DNA of 64,000 nt. It comes from Nitrospira sp. (GTDB lineage: Bacteria; Nitrospirota; Nitrospiria; Nitrospirales; Nitrospiraceae). Positions 40,974 through 50,633 of this stretch are shown here, piece by piece. The notes beneath the pieces were generated by a model. That model did no database searches. It had not been told where the DNA came from and saw only the letters and a list, made by a program, of their open reading frames with translations. Location of the stretch: positions 43,767 through 107,766 of the forward strand of contig JAJFBJ010000002.1 in the NCBI GenBank assembly GCA_020697375.1, read 5' to 3'. Each line of letters begins with the position of its first letter. The stretch's first letter is position 1. The position numbers and the translations under genes were made by a program.

Positions 40974-41762
40974 TCAATGATAGCTTTCGGAATCGGAAGG
41001 GAATATGCCCTGCTCGACCTCCTCCTTATATTGACGGAGAGCTTGCAACGCATCGGCCTTCAGGTGGGCATAGGGCTTCACGAACTTCGGGATGAACTCG
41101 TCGAATAGACCCAGCAAATCATAGAGCACCAATACTTGGCCATCACAATGCGGACCGGCACCGATGCCGATTGTCGGAATCAAGACAGTCTCGGTCACGG
41201 ACTTCGCCAGCCCGGCTGGAATAGCCTCAAGTACGATCGCCACGGCACCGGCAGCTTCCAAGGCCTGGGCATCATCAAGCAATTGATGTGCGCGATCTTT
41301 CCCTTTTCCCTGTACTTTGTATCCCCCGTATTGATGCAGAGATTGTGGGGTCATCCCAAGGTGACCTATGACTGGAATGCCGATCTTCGCCAGCGCCTCC
41401 ACGCGCTCGGCCACTGCAGCCCCGCCTTCCAACTTCACCGCCTGGGCCCCCGCCTGCAGAAAGCGGCCGGCATTCCGGACCGCATCGTCCTTGCAAACCT
41501 GGTACGACATGAACGGCATATCACCGATGACTAATGATCGGTGGGTCGCGTCCGCCACCAACTTGGTATGGTACAGCATCTCCTCCATCGTGACGGAGAG
41601 GGTATTGGGCTTGCCCTGCACCACCACGCCGAGGGAGTCTCCCACTAGGATGACATCGATTCCCGCCTGTTCAACGATGCGCGCGAACAGCGCGTCATAG
41701 GCCGTCACGACAAGAATTTTGCGTTTGTCGCGCTTGCACTTCTGCAATTCCGGAACTGTCAT
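40974..41762 (-). CDS. panB: 3-methyl-2-oxobutanoate hydroxymethyltransferase
   Basis: First committed enzyme of pantothenate synthesis, using methylene-tetrahydrofolate; 262 aa. Motifs: VVTAYDALFARIVEQAG, VILVGDSLGVVVQGKPNTLS, KLEGGAAVAERVEALAKIGI, and GHLGMTPQSLHQYGGYKVQG. ATG 41762 overlaps the metF stop in a TGATG arrangement, so panB is translationally coupled to metF; this makes sense because both use methylene-THF. The longer open frame to 41948 is antisense-like noise inside metF. Confidence 0.97.
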   Translation of the reverse strand: MTVPELQKCKRDKRKILVVTAYDALFARIVEQAGIDVILVGDSLGVVVQGKPNTLSVTMEEMLYHTKLVADATHRSLVIGDMPFMSYQVCKDDAVRNAGRFLQAGAQAVKLEGGAAVAERVEALAKIGIPVIGHLGMTPQSLHQYGGYKVQGKGKDRAHQLLDDAQALEAAGAVAIVLEAIPAGLAKSVTETVLIPTIGIGAGPHCDGQVLVLYDLLGLFDEFIPKFVKPYAHLKADALQALRQYKEEVEQGIFPSDSESYH

Positions 41763-42652
41763 CAACCCAATTCCGCTCTCGTGAGAATATCCGGCAGCCG
41801 TTCCGTCGATTTGATCGCCATGATATGCACGCCATCGCAATGCGGTCGCACGGCCTTGATCGTCCGCACCGCGATTTCCACTCCCACGTCCAGCGCACGC
41901 TTCTCGCCCGCCTCGCACAATTCGTCGATCATTTCCTGCGGAACGCATACGCCCGGAATGTTGGCGTTCATGAATTCCGCCATCTTGACGCTGCGTAAGA
42001 GGAGAATCCCGGCCAAGACCTTTTTCTTGAACGGACGCACCGCCTGCATGAAAGCCGTAAACTGTTCCGGATGATAAATGGCCTGGGTCTGAAAGAAATC
42101 CACACCGGCTCGCACCTTGACCTCAAACTTCACCAACATGGGCCCCAGCGGGTCTGCCTCCGGCGTCACGGCTCCACCGATCATGAATCCGGTGGCTCCG
42201 TCCAGCTTATTGCCGGCATAGTCCTTGCCCTGATTTAACCCCTGCACCAACTGCATGACCTGAACCGAATCCAAGTCATATACCGGCTTGGCCTCCTTAT
42301 GGTCCCCGACCGTTGGATAATCTCCGGTCAGACAGAGAATGTTTCGGATGCCGAGGATATGCGCGCCCATAAGATCCGATTGCATCGCGATCCGGTTACG
42401 ATCTCGGCAGGTCAGTTGCATGACCGGATCATGCCCTAGCTCATACAGCACGCGACAGACCGGAAGCGACCCGGCTCGCACGATCGCCGCGGTATTATCG
42501 GTGACGTTGACACCATGCACACGGCCGACGAGCGTTTTTGCGCTCTCCACCACATGCGTCAAGTTGGTGCCTTTCGGCGGATTATATTCTACCGTCACGG
42601 CAAATTGTCCCTGCGCCAGCACGTCTTTAAGTCGCCGCGGCTCCCGGCTCAT
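41762..42652 (-). CDS. metF: Methylenetetrahydrofolate reductase
   Basis: Converts methylene-THF to methyl-THF; 296 aa, catalytic TIM-barrel domain only. Key stretches: FAVTVEYNPPKGTNLTHVVE, HVNVTDN-like VHGVNVTDNTAAIVRAGSLP, VMQLTCRDRNRIAMQSDLMG, NILCLTGDYPTVGD and VDFFQTQAIYHPEQF. It lacks the Cys-rich C-terminal domain, which occurs as a separate small protein at 38553-38801. Coupled to panB and about 117 bases downstream of folD. Confidence 0.96.
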   Translation of the reverse strand: MSREPRRLKDVLAQGQFAVTVEYNPPKGTNLTHVVESAKTLVGRVHGVNVTDNTAAIVRAGSLPVCRVLYELGHDPVMQLTCRDRNRIAMQSDLMGAHILGIRNILCLTGDYPTVGDHKEAKPVYDLDSVQVMQLVQGLNQGKDYAGNKLDGATGFMIGGAVTPEADPLGPMLVKFEVKVRAGVDFFQTQAIYHPEQFTAFMQAVRPFKKKVLAGILLLRSVKMAEFMNANIPGVCVPQEMIDELCEAGEKRALDVGVEIAVRTIKAVRPHCDGVHIMAIKSTERLPDILTRAELG

Positions 42653-42721
42653 GTGCGTCTCCTACGCATAAATTGTAGTCTCCCCCCTCTCCCTGTATCC
42701 ATATTCGGCTCACTTGAAAAT

Positions 42722-42739
42722 GGGATGGTCCGGCATCCC
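42722..42739 (-). terminator. Possible terminator between folD and metF
   Basis: GGGATG and CATCCC pair around a six-base loop. Read on the minus strand it is followed by ATTTTC, a weak T-run, about 30 bases after the folD stop. It may reduce read-through into metF. Confidence 0.4.
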
Positions 42740-42768
42740 GATTGCCGGTAATTGATCCTCGATCGGCC

Positions 42769-43629
42769 CTATTTCATTCCCGCCATTCTCTTCGCGGATT
42801 CGACGGTATTGTCGAGCAACATCGCAATCGTCATGGGACCCACTCCCCCGGGAACCGGGCTGATCCACCCCGCCTTTTGACTAACTGCTTCGAAGTCGAC
42901 ATCACCGACCACCTTGCCGTCCGGCAGACGATTCATACCCACGTCAATAACCACGGCGCCGTCCCGCACCATATCAGCCGTGACGAATTTCGCCTTTCCA
43001 ATCGCAACCAATAAGAGTTCCGCCTCGCGGCAGACGGCCGGCAAGTCTTTCGTCTTCGAATGGCAAATCGTCACGGTGGCATGGCGGTGGAGCAACATCA
43101 GCGCGAGGGGTTTCCCCACGATATTGCTCCTTCCCAGCACGACTGCCCGTTTGCCCTCAATCGACACCCCGGTCGACTCGATCATCTTGATGACTCCCTT
43201 GGGCGTACAGGCTTCAAAGATGGGACTCCCCTCCACCAAACGACCAAAATTGTAAGGATGAAACCCATCGGCGTCCTTCTGAGCGGACACCGCGTCAAGA
43301 ATAACCTTGCTGTCGATATGTTTGGGAAGAGGCAGTTGCACGAGAATGCCATGGATCTTGGGATCGGCATTCTTCCGGGCGATCAGCGCCAATAGGTCAG
43401 CCTGTGTCGTCACGGCGGGCAACTTCGAGTCATCGATGTAAATTCCTGCCGCGTCGCAGGCCTTCTGCTTGCTTTTGACATAGAGCTGCGAGGCGGGGTC
43501 GTCTCCCACCAAGATGGTGGCCAAGCCCGGCTTCATGCCCGTTTTGTCCAACACGGCTGCAGACTCTTTGGCAAGCCGTTCACGGACTTGTTGCGCCAAT
43601 GTTTTCCCATCGATGATTCGTGCAGCCAC
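42769..43629 (-). CDS. folD: Bifunctional methylene-THF dehydrogenase/cyclohydrolase
   Basis: Interconverts formyl- and methylene-tetrahydrofolate; 286 aa, standard length. Motifs: the catalytic-Lys region LYVKSKQKACDAAGI, GILVQLPLPKHIDSKVILDA, the NADP-binding GRSNIVGKPLALMLLHRHAT and the C-terminal PVPGGVGPMTIAMLLDNTVE. Upstream of metF-panB on the same strand, giving a compact one-carbon gene group. Confidence 0.97.
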   Translation of the reverse strand: MAARIIDGKTLAQQVRERLAKESAAVLDKTGMKPGLATILVGDDPASQLYVKSKQKACDAAGIYIDDSKLPAVTTQADLLALIARKNADPKIHGILVQLPLPKHIDSKVILDAVSAQKDADGFHPYNFGRLVEGSPIFEACTPKGVIKMIESTGVSIEGKRAVVLGRSNIVGKPLALMLLHRHATVTICHSKTKDLPAVCREAELLLVAIGKAKFVTADMVRDGAVVIDVGMNRLPDGKVVGDVDFEAVSQKAGWISPVPGGVGPMTIAMLLDNTVESAKRMAGMK

Positions 43630-43886
43630 AGTATCCTCCCTAGCCTCACATGAGCGAAAAGTGACGGCACCATAGCAGGCGAATTTTCAACAAGTCAACG
43701 ACGGAAGACCTCATGAGGGAAGGCGAACATCCGACGAAGATCGACGCCTGACGTCACACGCTTGATCCTTGATCCCCTTCGCCTCTCATTCATCACCACC
43801 CACGTGATCGGATGGCTTCCTTGACAGTTCGGGAGACCCTTGGCTACGATGGTACATACAGGATGTTTCGTGCGGCACCTTCGCTG

Positions 43887-44918
43887 ATGATTTCCCGTAC
43901 CAGCTGCAACAGTGTTCCCAATTGGACAGCGTACCGCCTTAGCCTTGAAGTGGCTTTCGGGATAGCTGTTACGTGGTTTCTCAATGGGTCGCTCGTCTTG
44001 GCCCTTCAGGTCAGCGGATTGGAATCTCCCCACAGTTTTCTCGCCGACCCTGCCACGAATTCGTATTTCATTTCAAATATCAATGGTGAAGCAGAAGAAC
44101 GCGATAACAACGGATTCATCACGAAGCTGAGCGACGACGGGCAAATCACTGCGTTCAAGTTCATTGAAGGTGGTCGTGGTGACGTCACCCTCCATGCGCC
44201 CAAAGGCATGGCGGTGGTGGATCACGTGCTCTACGTCACGGATCTGGATACACTTCGAGCATTCGACAAAGTGACGGGGAAACCACTCGCTACTCTGGTG
44301 CTTCCGCGCCAAGCCGCCGCCAATGCGAACCAGTCTCTTGTGGATGTGACTTCGGACGGTCAGGGCCGTCTCTATCTTGCGGACCAACGCGGCAATGCGA
44401 TTTATCGCGTCGATCTGGCGCCCGCATTGACGCTGTCGATGTATGTGTCCGGCAATCATCTGGCCGGACCTTCTGGAGTGGCCGTGCATCCCAAGACCGG
44501 CCATGTCATCGTCGTGAGTTGGGATTCGGGCAAAATTTTTGATATCACTCCTGAAGGGCATCTCACCGAATTGGCCTCCAATGGTTTTTTCACCGCGCGC
44601 TTCGAACACCTGAGCGGCGTAGATTTCGACCGGTGGGGCAGCATGTACGTCGCTGATGCGACAAAGGGCAAGATCTGGCGAATGACGCCGAACAGCAAAT
44701 TTCAAGTGATCGCAGAATACCTTCCGTCACCCACGGATATCGGCATCGACCGGGTGAACCATCTGATACTCGTGCCTTACCAGGACTCGAACGCCGCGGA
44801 AGTCAACGGCCTCGAATCTCCCGGCCCTCCATCGAGCGGCAAAGCGAAACGCACGTTGGCCGACTATGGGTTCATCGAACGACCGAAACCTGAGAAGGAA
44901 GAGTCATTCAGCAAATGA
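43887..44918 (+). CDS. Secreted NHL/SMP-30-like beta-propeller protein
   Basis: Protein of roughly 343 aa made of repeated beta-propeller blades: GMAVVDHVLYVTDLDTLRAF, VDVTSDGQGRLYLADQRGNA, SGVAVHPKTGHVIVVSWDSG, SGVDFDRWGSMYVADATKGK and TDIGIDRVNHLILVPYQDSN. This is the NHL or SMP-30/gluconolactonase-like fold. A hydrophobic stretch near the N-terminus (VAFGIAVTWFLNGSLVLAL) suggests export. The start is uncertain (43812, 43863, 43887 all possible; none has a strong ribosome site). It overlaps the next gene by ATGA. Function unknown; could be a binding or periplasmic scaffold protein. Confidence 0.78.
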   Translation: MISRTSCNSVPNWTAYRLSLEVAFGIAVTWFLNGSLVLALQVSGLESPHSFLADPATNSYFISNINGEAEERDNNGFITKLSDDGQITAFKFIEGGRGDVTLHAPKGMAVVDHVLYVTDLDTLRAFDKVTGKPLATLVLPRQAAANANQSLVDVTSDGQGRLYLADQRGNAIYRVDLAPALTLSMYVSGNHLAGPSGVAVHPKTGHVIVVSWDSGKIFDITPEGHLTELASNGFFTARFEHLSGVDFDRWGSMYVADATKGKIWRMTPNSKFQVIAEYLPSPTDIGIDRVNHLILVPYQDSNAAEVNGLESPGPPSSGKAKRTLADYGFIERPKPEKEESFSK

Positions 44919-45607
44919 CACGATGTGTGTATTGCCAACAGCGCAAAGGAAAACGATCTTGCCCTGCGCTCACCGGTCTGATCTGCAGCCAATGTTGCGG
45001 AGAACATCGCCTGACCCGGATTTCCTGCCCTATCGACTGCGCCTATCTCGATTCCGGCAGCGATTACCAGCAGAAGCGGCTCGGCGAGGAATTTGCGCCG
45101 CTTCGACGCGAGCTTTATCGCCAGCTCGGCGTGGCGGGTGGCGAAAAGGCCGCTGCTCTGTTCAATCTCATCGAAGTGGTCACGTTCGGCTACTTCCACG
45201 ACCGGCGCGACGGCCAGGATGCCGAAATCATCGCGGCGATTCAGGCCCTTCGCCGAACGTTGAGTCCCCTGCATGTGCCCTCGGCCCCCATGCCGATGTT
45301 TGCCGAACGCCTCAAAAAAGAGTATGACACCTTTGCCAAGCAGCAACCGCAACAGATCGCTGACTCCGGATCGGCTCCGGAAATTCTGGATCGTGCCCTG
45401 GCGCTTATTACAGAGTTTTCCGGTCACGATTTCCAATCACGCCGCTTCTTGAACGGCATGATCGGCTACGTCAAGACGTTCCACCCCGAAATCGCGGCGC
45501 ATCTCACCAAGCAACATGAAGCCGGCCGGATCGTGCTGCCGGGACAGCTGACACCGCCGCAAGAATCTCCGCATGTGCATGGTCCCGAGTGCCATCATCA
45601 CCACTGA
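44915..45607 (+). CDS. Unknown protein with N-terminal Cys cluster and C-terminal His tail
   Basis: A 230-residue protein I cannot name. Residues 4-42 hold eight cysteines (4, 7, 16, 24, 27, 28, 38, 42) resembling a double zinc-binding module (TRCVYCQQRKGKRSC; LICSQCCGEHR; ISCPIDCAYL). The middle is helical. The end is His-rich, with ESPHVHGPECHHHH. A metal-handling or zinc-dependent adaptor role is possible. The ATGA overlap with the upstream propeller gene indicates they are made together, though the propeller looks exported and this protein has no signal peptide. Confidence 0.75.
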   Translation: MTRCVYCQQRKGKRSCPALTGLICSQCCGEHRLTRISCPIDCAYLDSGSDYQQKRLGEEFAPLRRELYRQLGVAGGEKAAALFNLIEVVTFGYFHDRRDGQDAEIIAAIQALRRTLSPLHVPSAPMPMFAERLKKEYDTFAKQQPQQIADSGSAPEILDRALALITEFSGHDFQSRRFLNGMIGYVKTFHPEIAAHLTKQHEAGRIVLPGQLTPPQESPHVHGPECHHHH

Positions 45608-45634
45608 CCACACCCTATTACCTCGATATCAGTG

Positions 45635-45654
45635 GCCGCTGCAGTAGCAGCGGC
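45635..45654 (+). terminator. Hairpin after the propeller/Cys-His gene pair
   Basis: A perfect eight-base-pair stem (GCCGCTGC with GCAGCGGC) closed by an AGTA tetraloop, 27 bases after the last stop. No T-run follows, so factor-dependent ending or RNA stabilisation is equally likely. Confidence 0.4.
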
Positions 45655-45837
45655 TCTCCGCATCTGATCGCACATCGTTTCTCGCTTCTTTCTCTTTAAG
45701 TCTCACCCCCTTTCTGCCGATACAGGCGAATCACAATCTATCGTCTGTCAACGTTCGAGTGAGCATAAACAGGCCGGACTTCTCTTTTGAACGGGTTGTG
45801 ACCGATAAGCCCCATGTGAGGGGAGGAGCATGCGCCC

Positions 45838-46986
45838 ATGCACATAACGACAACATGCCTCAGGACCGGGGGATCCTGGTCTCCCGAGTCATTCTCCTCT
45901 TTCGATTCTCCCAATACACTCCTGCTGGTATTCGGTGCGTCGAGTCTGATCGACCGACCCGATCGCATCAATCAGGTGCTCGACGCCTGTCCTTTAAGCC
46001 AAGTGATCGGGTGCTCGACTTCGGGCGAAATTCACGGGAGCGAGATTTCAGATGACAGCCTGGTGCTGGCCGCCGTGCGGTTCGACAAAAGTTTCATCCA
46101 TACCGCGCAGGCCGCCGTTGACACACCGAAGGATTCCTACGCTGCAGGGAGGGCAATCGCAACAGAGCTCAAGAAACCGTCGCTTCGCGGGGTCCTAATC
46201 CTTTCCGACGGTCTATATGTGAACGGCAGTGAACTCGTCAAAGGCTTAAACGACACATTGGGAGGATCAGCCATCGTCACCGGGGGTCTGGCCGGTGATG
46301 GAATCAATTTCAAACGGACATGGGTACTCAGGGACCGTACCCCGCAAAGCGGCTACGTCACCGCCGCCGGACTATACGGCGAACATATCCGGATCGGGAA
46401 CGGATCCAAAGGAGGATGGGACAAGTTCGGCCCAGAGCGTTTAGTCACCAGATCGAACGGAAACGTCCTTTACGAACTGGATGGACGTCCCTCGCTGCAG
46501 CTGTATAAGGAATACTTAGGAGATCGGGCTGCCGGCCTCCCAGCGACCGGACTTCTTTTTCCACTGGCTCTCCGAGCCTCCCGGTCGGATGAGAAAAGTC
46601 TCGTTCGCACGATTTTAGCCGTGGACGAAGCGGCTCAGTCCATGACTTTCGCCGGGGACATCCCGCAAGGATTCTTGTCGCAATTGATGCGCGCCAATTT
46701 CGATCGATTGATTCAGGGAGCGTCCGATGCCGCAGCGCTGGCGGTGAACGGTCATCCAACGTCCCGCCCCGGCAAACCCACCCTCTGTATCGCAATCAGT
46801 TGCGTCGGCCGACGTCTCGTCCTCGGCGAACGCACGGAGGAAGAAACCGAAGCGACGCTGGAGAATCTTCCGCACGGCAGTCGGCAGATCGGCTTCTACT
46901 CGTATGGCGAAATTTCACCGTATGCGAGCGGAGCATGTGACCTTCACAATCAAACGATGACGTTGACGACCATCACCGAAGACTGA
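45838..46986 (+). CDS. FIST domain sensory protein
   Basis: Protein of 382 aa with FIST N- and C-terminal domains, a predicted cytoplasmic ligand-binding sensor module associated with kinases. Typical segments are VIGCSTSGEIHGSEISDDSL, VTGGLAGDGINFKRTWVL, TRSNGNVLYELDGRPSLQLY (linker into FIST-C), ALRASRSDEKSLVRTILAVD and IGFYSYGEISPYASG near the end. A GGGGAGGAG site lies nine bases before ATG 45838. The next gene, a hybrid kinase, starts six bases after its stop; ligand is unknown. Confidence 0.9.
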   Translation: MHITTTCLRTGGSWSPESFSSFDSPNTLLLVFGASSLIDRPDRINQVLDACPLSQVIGCSTSGEIHGSEISDDSLVLAAVRFDKSFIHTAQAAVDTPKDSYAAGRAIATELKKPSLRGVLILSDGLYVNGSELVKGLNDTLGGSAIVTGGLAGDGINFKRTWVLRDRTPQSGYVTAAGLYGEHIRIGNGSKGGWDKFGPERLVTRSNGNVLYELDGRPSLQLYKEYLGDRAAGLPATGLLFPLALRASRSDEKSLVRTILAVDEAAQSMTFAGDIPQGFLSQLMRANFDRLIQGASDAAALAVNGHPTSRPGKPTLCIAISCVGRRLVLGERTEEETEATLENLPHGSRQIGFYSYGEISPYASGACDLHNQTMTLTTITED

Positions 46987-46991
46987 GGCCG

Positions 46992-49900
46992 ATGCATCCA
47001 CTGCTGACACGGCAACTTAAGCGTCTGGGAATGGAGAATGCGACGGTTCCTCCGTCCATCGAGACCTGGCACAAGCTGCTCGAACGGGTAGAGCGTAGTT
47101 ATATCGAGGCAGACCAGGGCCTGGAACTTCTGGAACGCTCCATTGCCTTGTCTTCGAAAGAAATGCAGGACTTGAATGAGCAACTGCGGCGCACCTCCGA
47201 GAGCCGGCTCACCGAGGAGCGAGACAAGCTCCACACGGTCATCCGTTCCATCGGAGATGGATTGTGCGTGATCGATCAGGACTGGAACATCCTGCTGCTC
47301 AATACCGAGGGCCAACGTCTATGGGCCCATACCGAGGAGCAGGTCGTCGGCCGTTCGCTGTATGAGATCGTCTCATTGTCGTCTCGGAAGAATCTCACGG
47401 ACCCGATCTTCACCAGGATGCTGCTTGAAGAAACCGCGCATGGTGAGACGTTCCGAACCGACGACGGGCTACTGACGATGACTTCGGGGAAATCTTTTCC
47501 GGTTTCTTATGTATTAGCCCCGATCCTTCGAGGTGATCGTGTAGCAGGCGCCGTCCTCGTCTTTCGCGACATCACGGATCGTAAACAGAGGGAAGACATC
47601 CGTCGCTGCACCGAGAATCTGTTGCGGCGCCAGCAAACCGCTTTACTCGACCTGACAGGCAGCCCGGTCATCCAAAGCGGCCTGCTGGAAGAGGCGTTGA
47701 AGACCATCACGCGCTCTACAGCGACTACCCTGGTCATGAGCCGGACCAGTATCTGGTTCTTAAGCGAAGACCATCGCGTCATGAAGTGCAAAGATCTCTA
47801 CGAATCTTCCACGGGCAGGCACTCGTCCGGAGCAGTATTGCAGACAGCCGCTATTCCCAACTATTTCCGTGAACTTCGATCTCACCGCATCATTGATGCC
47901 GGCGATGCCGTGACCGACCCCCGCACATCCGAACTCGCCGCCGGCTATCTCGTCCCCAAAGGCATCGGCGCGATGTTGGACATCCCGATCCGCTTCAAAG
48001 GAGAACTCGTCGGCGTGCTCTGTAACGAGCATATCGGCCCGCCCAGAGCTTGGCTCTTGGAGGAACAGCAGTTCGGACATGCCGTCGCTTCCCTGATCTC
48101 GCTCGCCCTGGAAGCAGCCGAACGCCTTCAGGCGGAACGGGCCTTGCGCAAGAGTGAAGGCCGGACCAGACAAATCATCGACACCGCACTCGGCGCCGTC
48201 ATTGGAATGGACGACAAAGGCCATATCATCGACTGGAATGCTAAGGCCGAACAAATATTCGGATGGACACACCGGGAAGCGATGGGCCGGGCGATGGCCG
48301 ACACCATTATTCCGCCCGCGCACCGTGAAAGCCATCAGCGAGGACTGGAGCGATTTTTGAAAACCGGTCAAGGCCCGGTACTGAACCACCGGATCGAAAT
48401 ATCCGCGCTGCATCGCAATGGCACGGAGTTTCCCATCGAGCTGGCCATCACGCCGCTTCGTCTTGAGGATGGGTATACCTTCACGGGGTTCATCGTGGAT
48501 ATTACCGAACGGAAACGGGCCGAAGAAGCGCTGCGAACGAGCGAGGAGCGCTTGGCGATGACCGTGCAAGGCTCGCACATCGGTATCTGGGACTGGAACA
48601 TTATGACGAATGCCGTCTATCTTTCCCCTCAATGGAAGCATCACCTGGGATATGACGATGCGACGCTGCTGAACGACTTCGAGGAGTGGCGTTCGCGAAT
48701 ACACGAAGATGACCGAGAGCGAATCCTCGACACTATCCAAGCCTGTCGCAACGGAACGATGCATCAGTTTGAATTCGAACATCGGCTTCGGCATCGGGAC
48801 GGCTCCTACCGGTGGATCCTGTCCAGAGGCAGCACCATTCATAACGCCGAGGGCGTGCCGTCACGCATGGTCGGCATTCACATCGATACCACCGATCGGA
48901 AACACACCGAAGAGGAATTGCGCGCGGCTAAAGAAACCGCCGAGGCCGCGAGCAAGGCCAAGAGCGAATTCCTGGCGAATATGAGCCATGAAATCCGAAC
49001 TCCCATGAACGGTGTCCTTGGAACGACGGAACTGCTCCTGAACAGCGCACTTTCGGACAACCAACGCCACCTGGCATCTACCGTCCACCGTTCAGGGCGA
49101 ACCCTCCTGGCTATCATCAACGACATTCTCGATTTTTCGAAGATCGAAGCGGGAAAACTCGAATTGGAACGAGTCGATTTCGACCTGTCGCAAATCCTGC
49201 TGGAATCGATTGAGCTGTTTTCTGAAGAGGCCAGACGGAAAAATCTTCATCTGACCCATCATACGGGCGAAGCAGTCCCTCTCTACCTCATCGGCGACCC
49301 GGTCAGATTCCGTCAAATCATCATGAACCTCCTGAGCAACGCGATCAAATTTACCGAAACAGGCGGAGTCGCGCTGACGGCCGAACTCGCGAAACAGACG
49401 ACGACTCACGTGCTCCTGCGGCTCTCCGTGACCGACAGCGGCATCGGCATCGCGGCGTCGGCCAAAACACGCATTTTCGACGCCTTCTCCCAAGCCGACG
49501 GTTCGACCACCCGGCGCTACGGCGGCACCGGCCTCGGCCTCTCGATCGTCAAGCAATTGGTGGGGCTCATGGGCGGAACCATCACCGTGGAGAGCACATC
49601 CGGAGTCGGTTCGACATTCACTTTCACCGTCCGATTCGGGTGCCAGACAGCGGGAGCGTCATCCCATAAGAAATTATTGCCCTACCTCAAACAGATGGAT
49701 CAGACACTCCATTCCCAACACAGCAAGGAAAGCCATTACCCCCCGTTCATTCCCGCTTCGCTGGAAACATCAGCCTCGAAACCAGCCGGACGAGTTCTGC
49801 TGGCCGAAGACAATCCCGTCAATCGGGAAGTCGCCGTCGGCATGTTATGGCTGCTCGGATACGAGGTCGATGTGGCGGAGAACGGCCGCGACGCCGTCAT

Positions 49901-50633
49901 GGCGGCCGATCGAGGCAATGTACAAGTCGTGCTGATGGATTGTCAGATGCCGGACATGGACGGGCTGACGGCAACGGGGGAGATCCGACATCGAGAAACC
50001 GCCTCCGGACGGCGCCGGCTTCCCATCATCGCTTTAACGGCGCATGCCATGCAGGGAGACCGCGAACAATGCCTCGCCGCCGGTATGGATGATTACCTGA
50101 CCAAGCCCTTTACCCAGATGCAGCTGAGGGACATCGTGGTCAAATGGATGTTGCGGGATGAGAGTCACGTCACTTCCATGCCGGCTTCTGCTCTCGCGGC
50201 TTCTCGTTCAGCATTCACGCCTCATTCATGCCGTGCAACCGTTCGGCCGACTGTTGAAACCATCGTTGACCCTCCGGGCATAGACTTCAAAGCTTTGGAT
50301 AGCATACGCGCCCTACAGCGTCCCAACCGGCCGGATATCTTAGCGTCCGTCCTCCGCAAGTATCTCGATCATTCGAGGAACAGCGTGGAAGCCTTACGAG
50401 ACGCCGTTCGTGCGAATGATTCAGCTGCGCTGCAAGCGATCGCGCATCGGCTCCGGTCAAGCAGCGCTCAATTGGGAGCCCTCGCCGTGGCCGTCCACTG
50501 CAAGGAACTGGAGACCATGGGTATCCGGAAAAATTTGGTCGACGCCGACCGAATTCTTGATCAGTTGCAATCTGACTATATCGCCGCCTGTTCCGTTTTT
50601 AGGAAGGAACTTGTCAAGGGAGAACACTCATGA
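46992..50633 (+). CDS. Hybrid sensor histidine kinase with PAS, GAF, receiver and HPt domains
   Basis: Soluble multi-domain kinase of 1213 aa with no obvious membrane segment. Order: coiled-coil start (to about 75), PAS (about 80-190), GAF (about 215-380), two further PAS/PAC units (about 385-640), HisKA with His666 in [12 protein letters not shown], HATPase (N-box LLSNAIKFTETGG; GGTGLGLSIVKQLV), receiver with Asp983 in LMDCQMPDMDG, and a C-terminal HPt with His1152 in AIAHRLRSSSAQLGA. This gives a full internal His-Asp-His relay. It lies between the FIST sensor and a receiver-kinase that overlaps its stop by four bases. Confidence 0.93.
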   Translation: MHPLLTRQLKRLGMENATVPPSIETWHKLLERVERSYIEADQGLELLERSIALSSKEMQDLNEQLRRTSESRLTEERDKLHTVIRSIGDGLCVIDQDWNILLLNTEGQRLWAHTEEQVVGRSLYEIVSLSSRKNLTDPIFTRMLLEETAHGETFRTDDGLLTMTSGKSFPVSYVLAPILRGDRVAGAVLVFRDITDRKQREDIRRCTENLLRRQQTALLDLTGSPVIQSGLLEEALKTITRSTATTLVMSRTSIWFLSEDHRVMKCKDLYESSTGRHSSGAVLQTAAIPNYFRELRSHRIIDAGDAVTDPRTSELAAGYLVPKGIGAMLDIPIRFKGELVGVLCNEHIGPPRAWLLEEQQFGHAVASLISLALEAAERLQAERALRKSEGRTRQIIDTALGAVIGMDDKGHIIDWNAKAEQIFGWTHREAMGRAMADTIIPPAHRESHQRGLERFLKTGQGPVLNHRIEISALHRNGTEFPIELAITPLRLEDGYTFTGFIVDITERKRAEEALRTSEERLAMTVQGSHIGIWDWNIMTNAVYLSPQWKHHLGYDDATLLNDFEEWRSRIHEDDRERILDTIQACRNGTMHQFEFEHRLRHRDGSYRWILSRGSTIHNAEGVPSRMVGIHIDTTDRKHTEEELRAAKETAEAASKAKSEFLANMSHEIRTPMNGVLGTTELLLNSALSDNQRHLASTVHRSGRTLLAIINDILDFSKIEAGKLELERVDFDLSQILLESIELFSEEARRKNLHLTHHTGEAVPLYLIGDPVRFRQIIMNLLSNAIKFTETGGVALTAELAKQTTTHVLLRLSVTDSGIGIAASAKTRIFDAFSQADGSTTRRYGGTGLGLSIVKQLVGLMGGTITVESTSGVGSTFTFTVRFGCQTAGASSHKKLLPYLKQMDQTLHSQHSKESHYPPFIPASLETSASKPAGRVLLAEDNPVNREVAVGMLWLLGYEVDVAENGRDAVMAADRGNVQVVLMDCQMPDMDGLTATGEIRHRETASGRRRLPIIALTAHAMQGDREQCLAAGMDDYLTKPFTQMQLRDIVVKWMLRDESHVTSMPASALAASRSAFTPHSCRATVRPTVETIVDPPGIDFKALDSIRALQRPNRPDILASVLRKYLDHSRNSVEALRDAVRANDSAALQAIAHRLRSSSAQLGALAVAVHCKELETMGIRKNLVDADRILDQLQSDYIAACSVFRKELVKGEHS

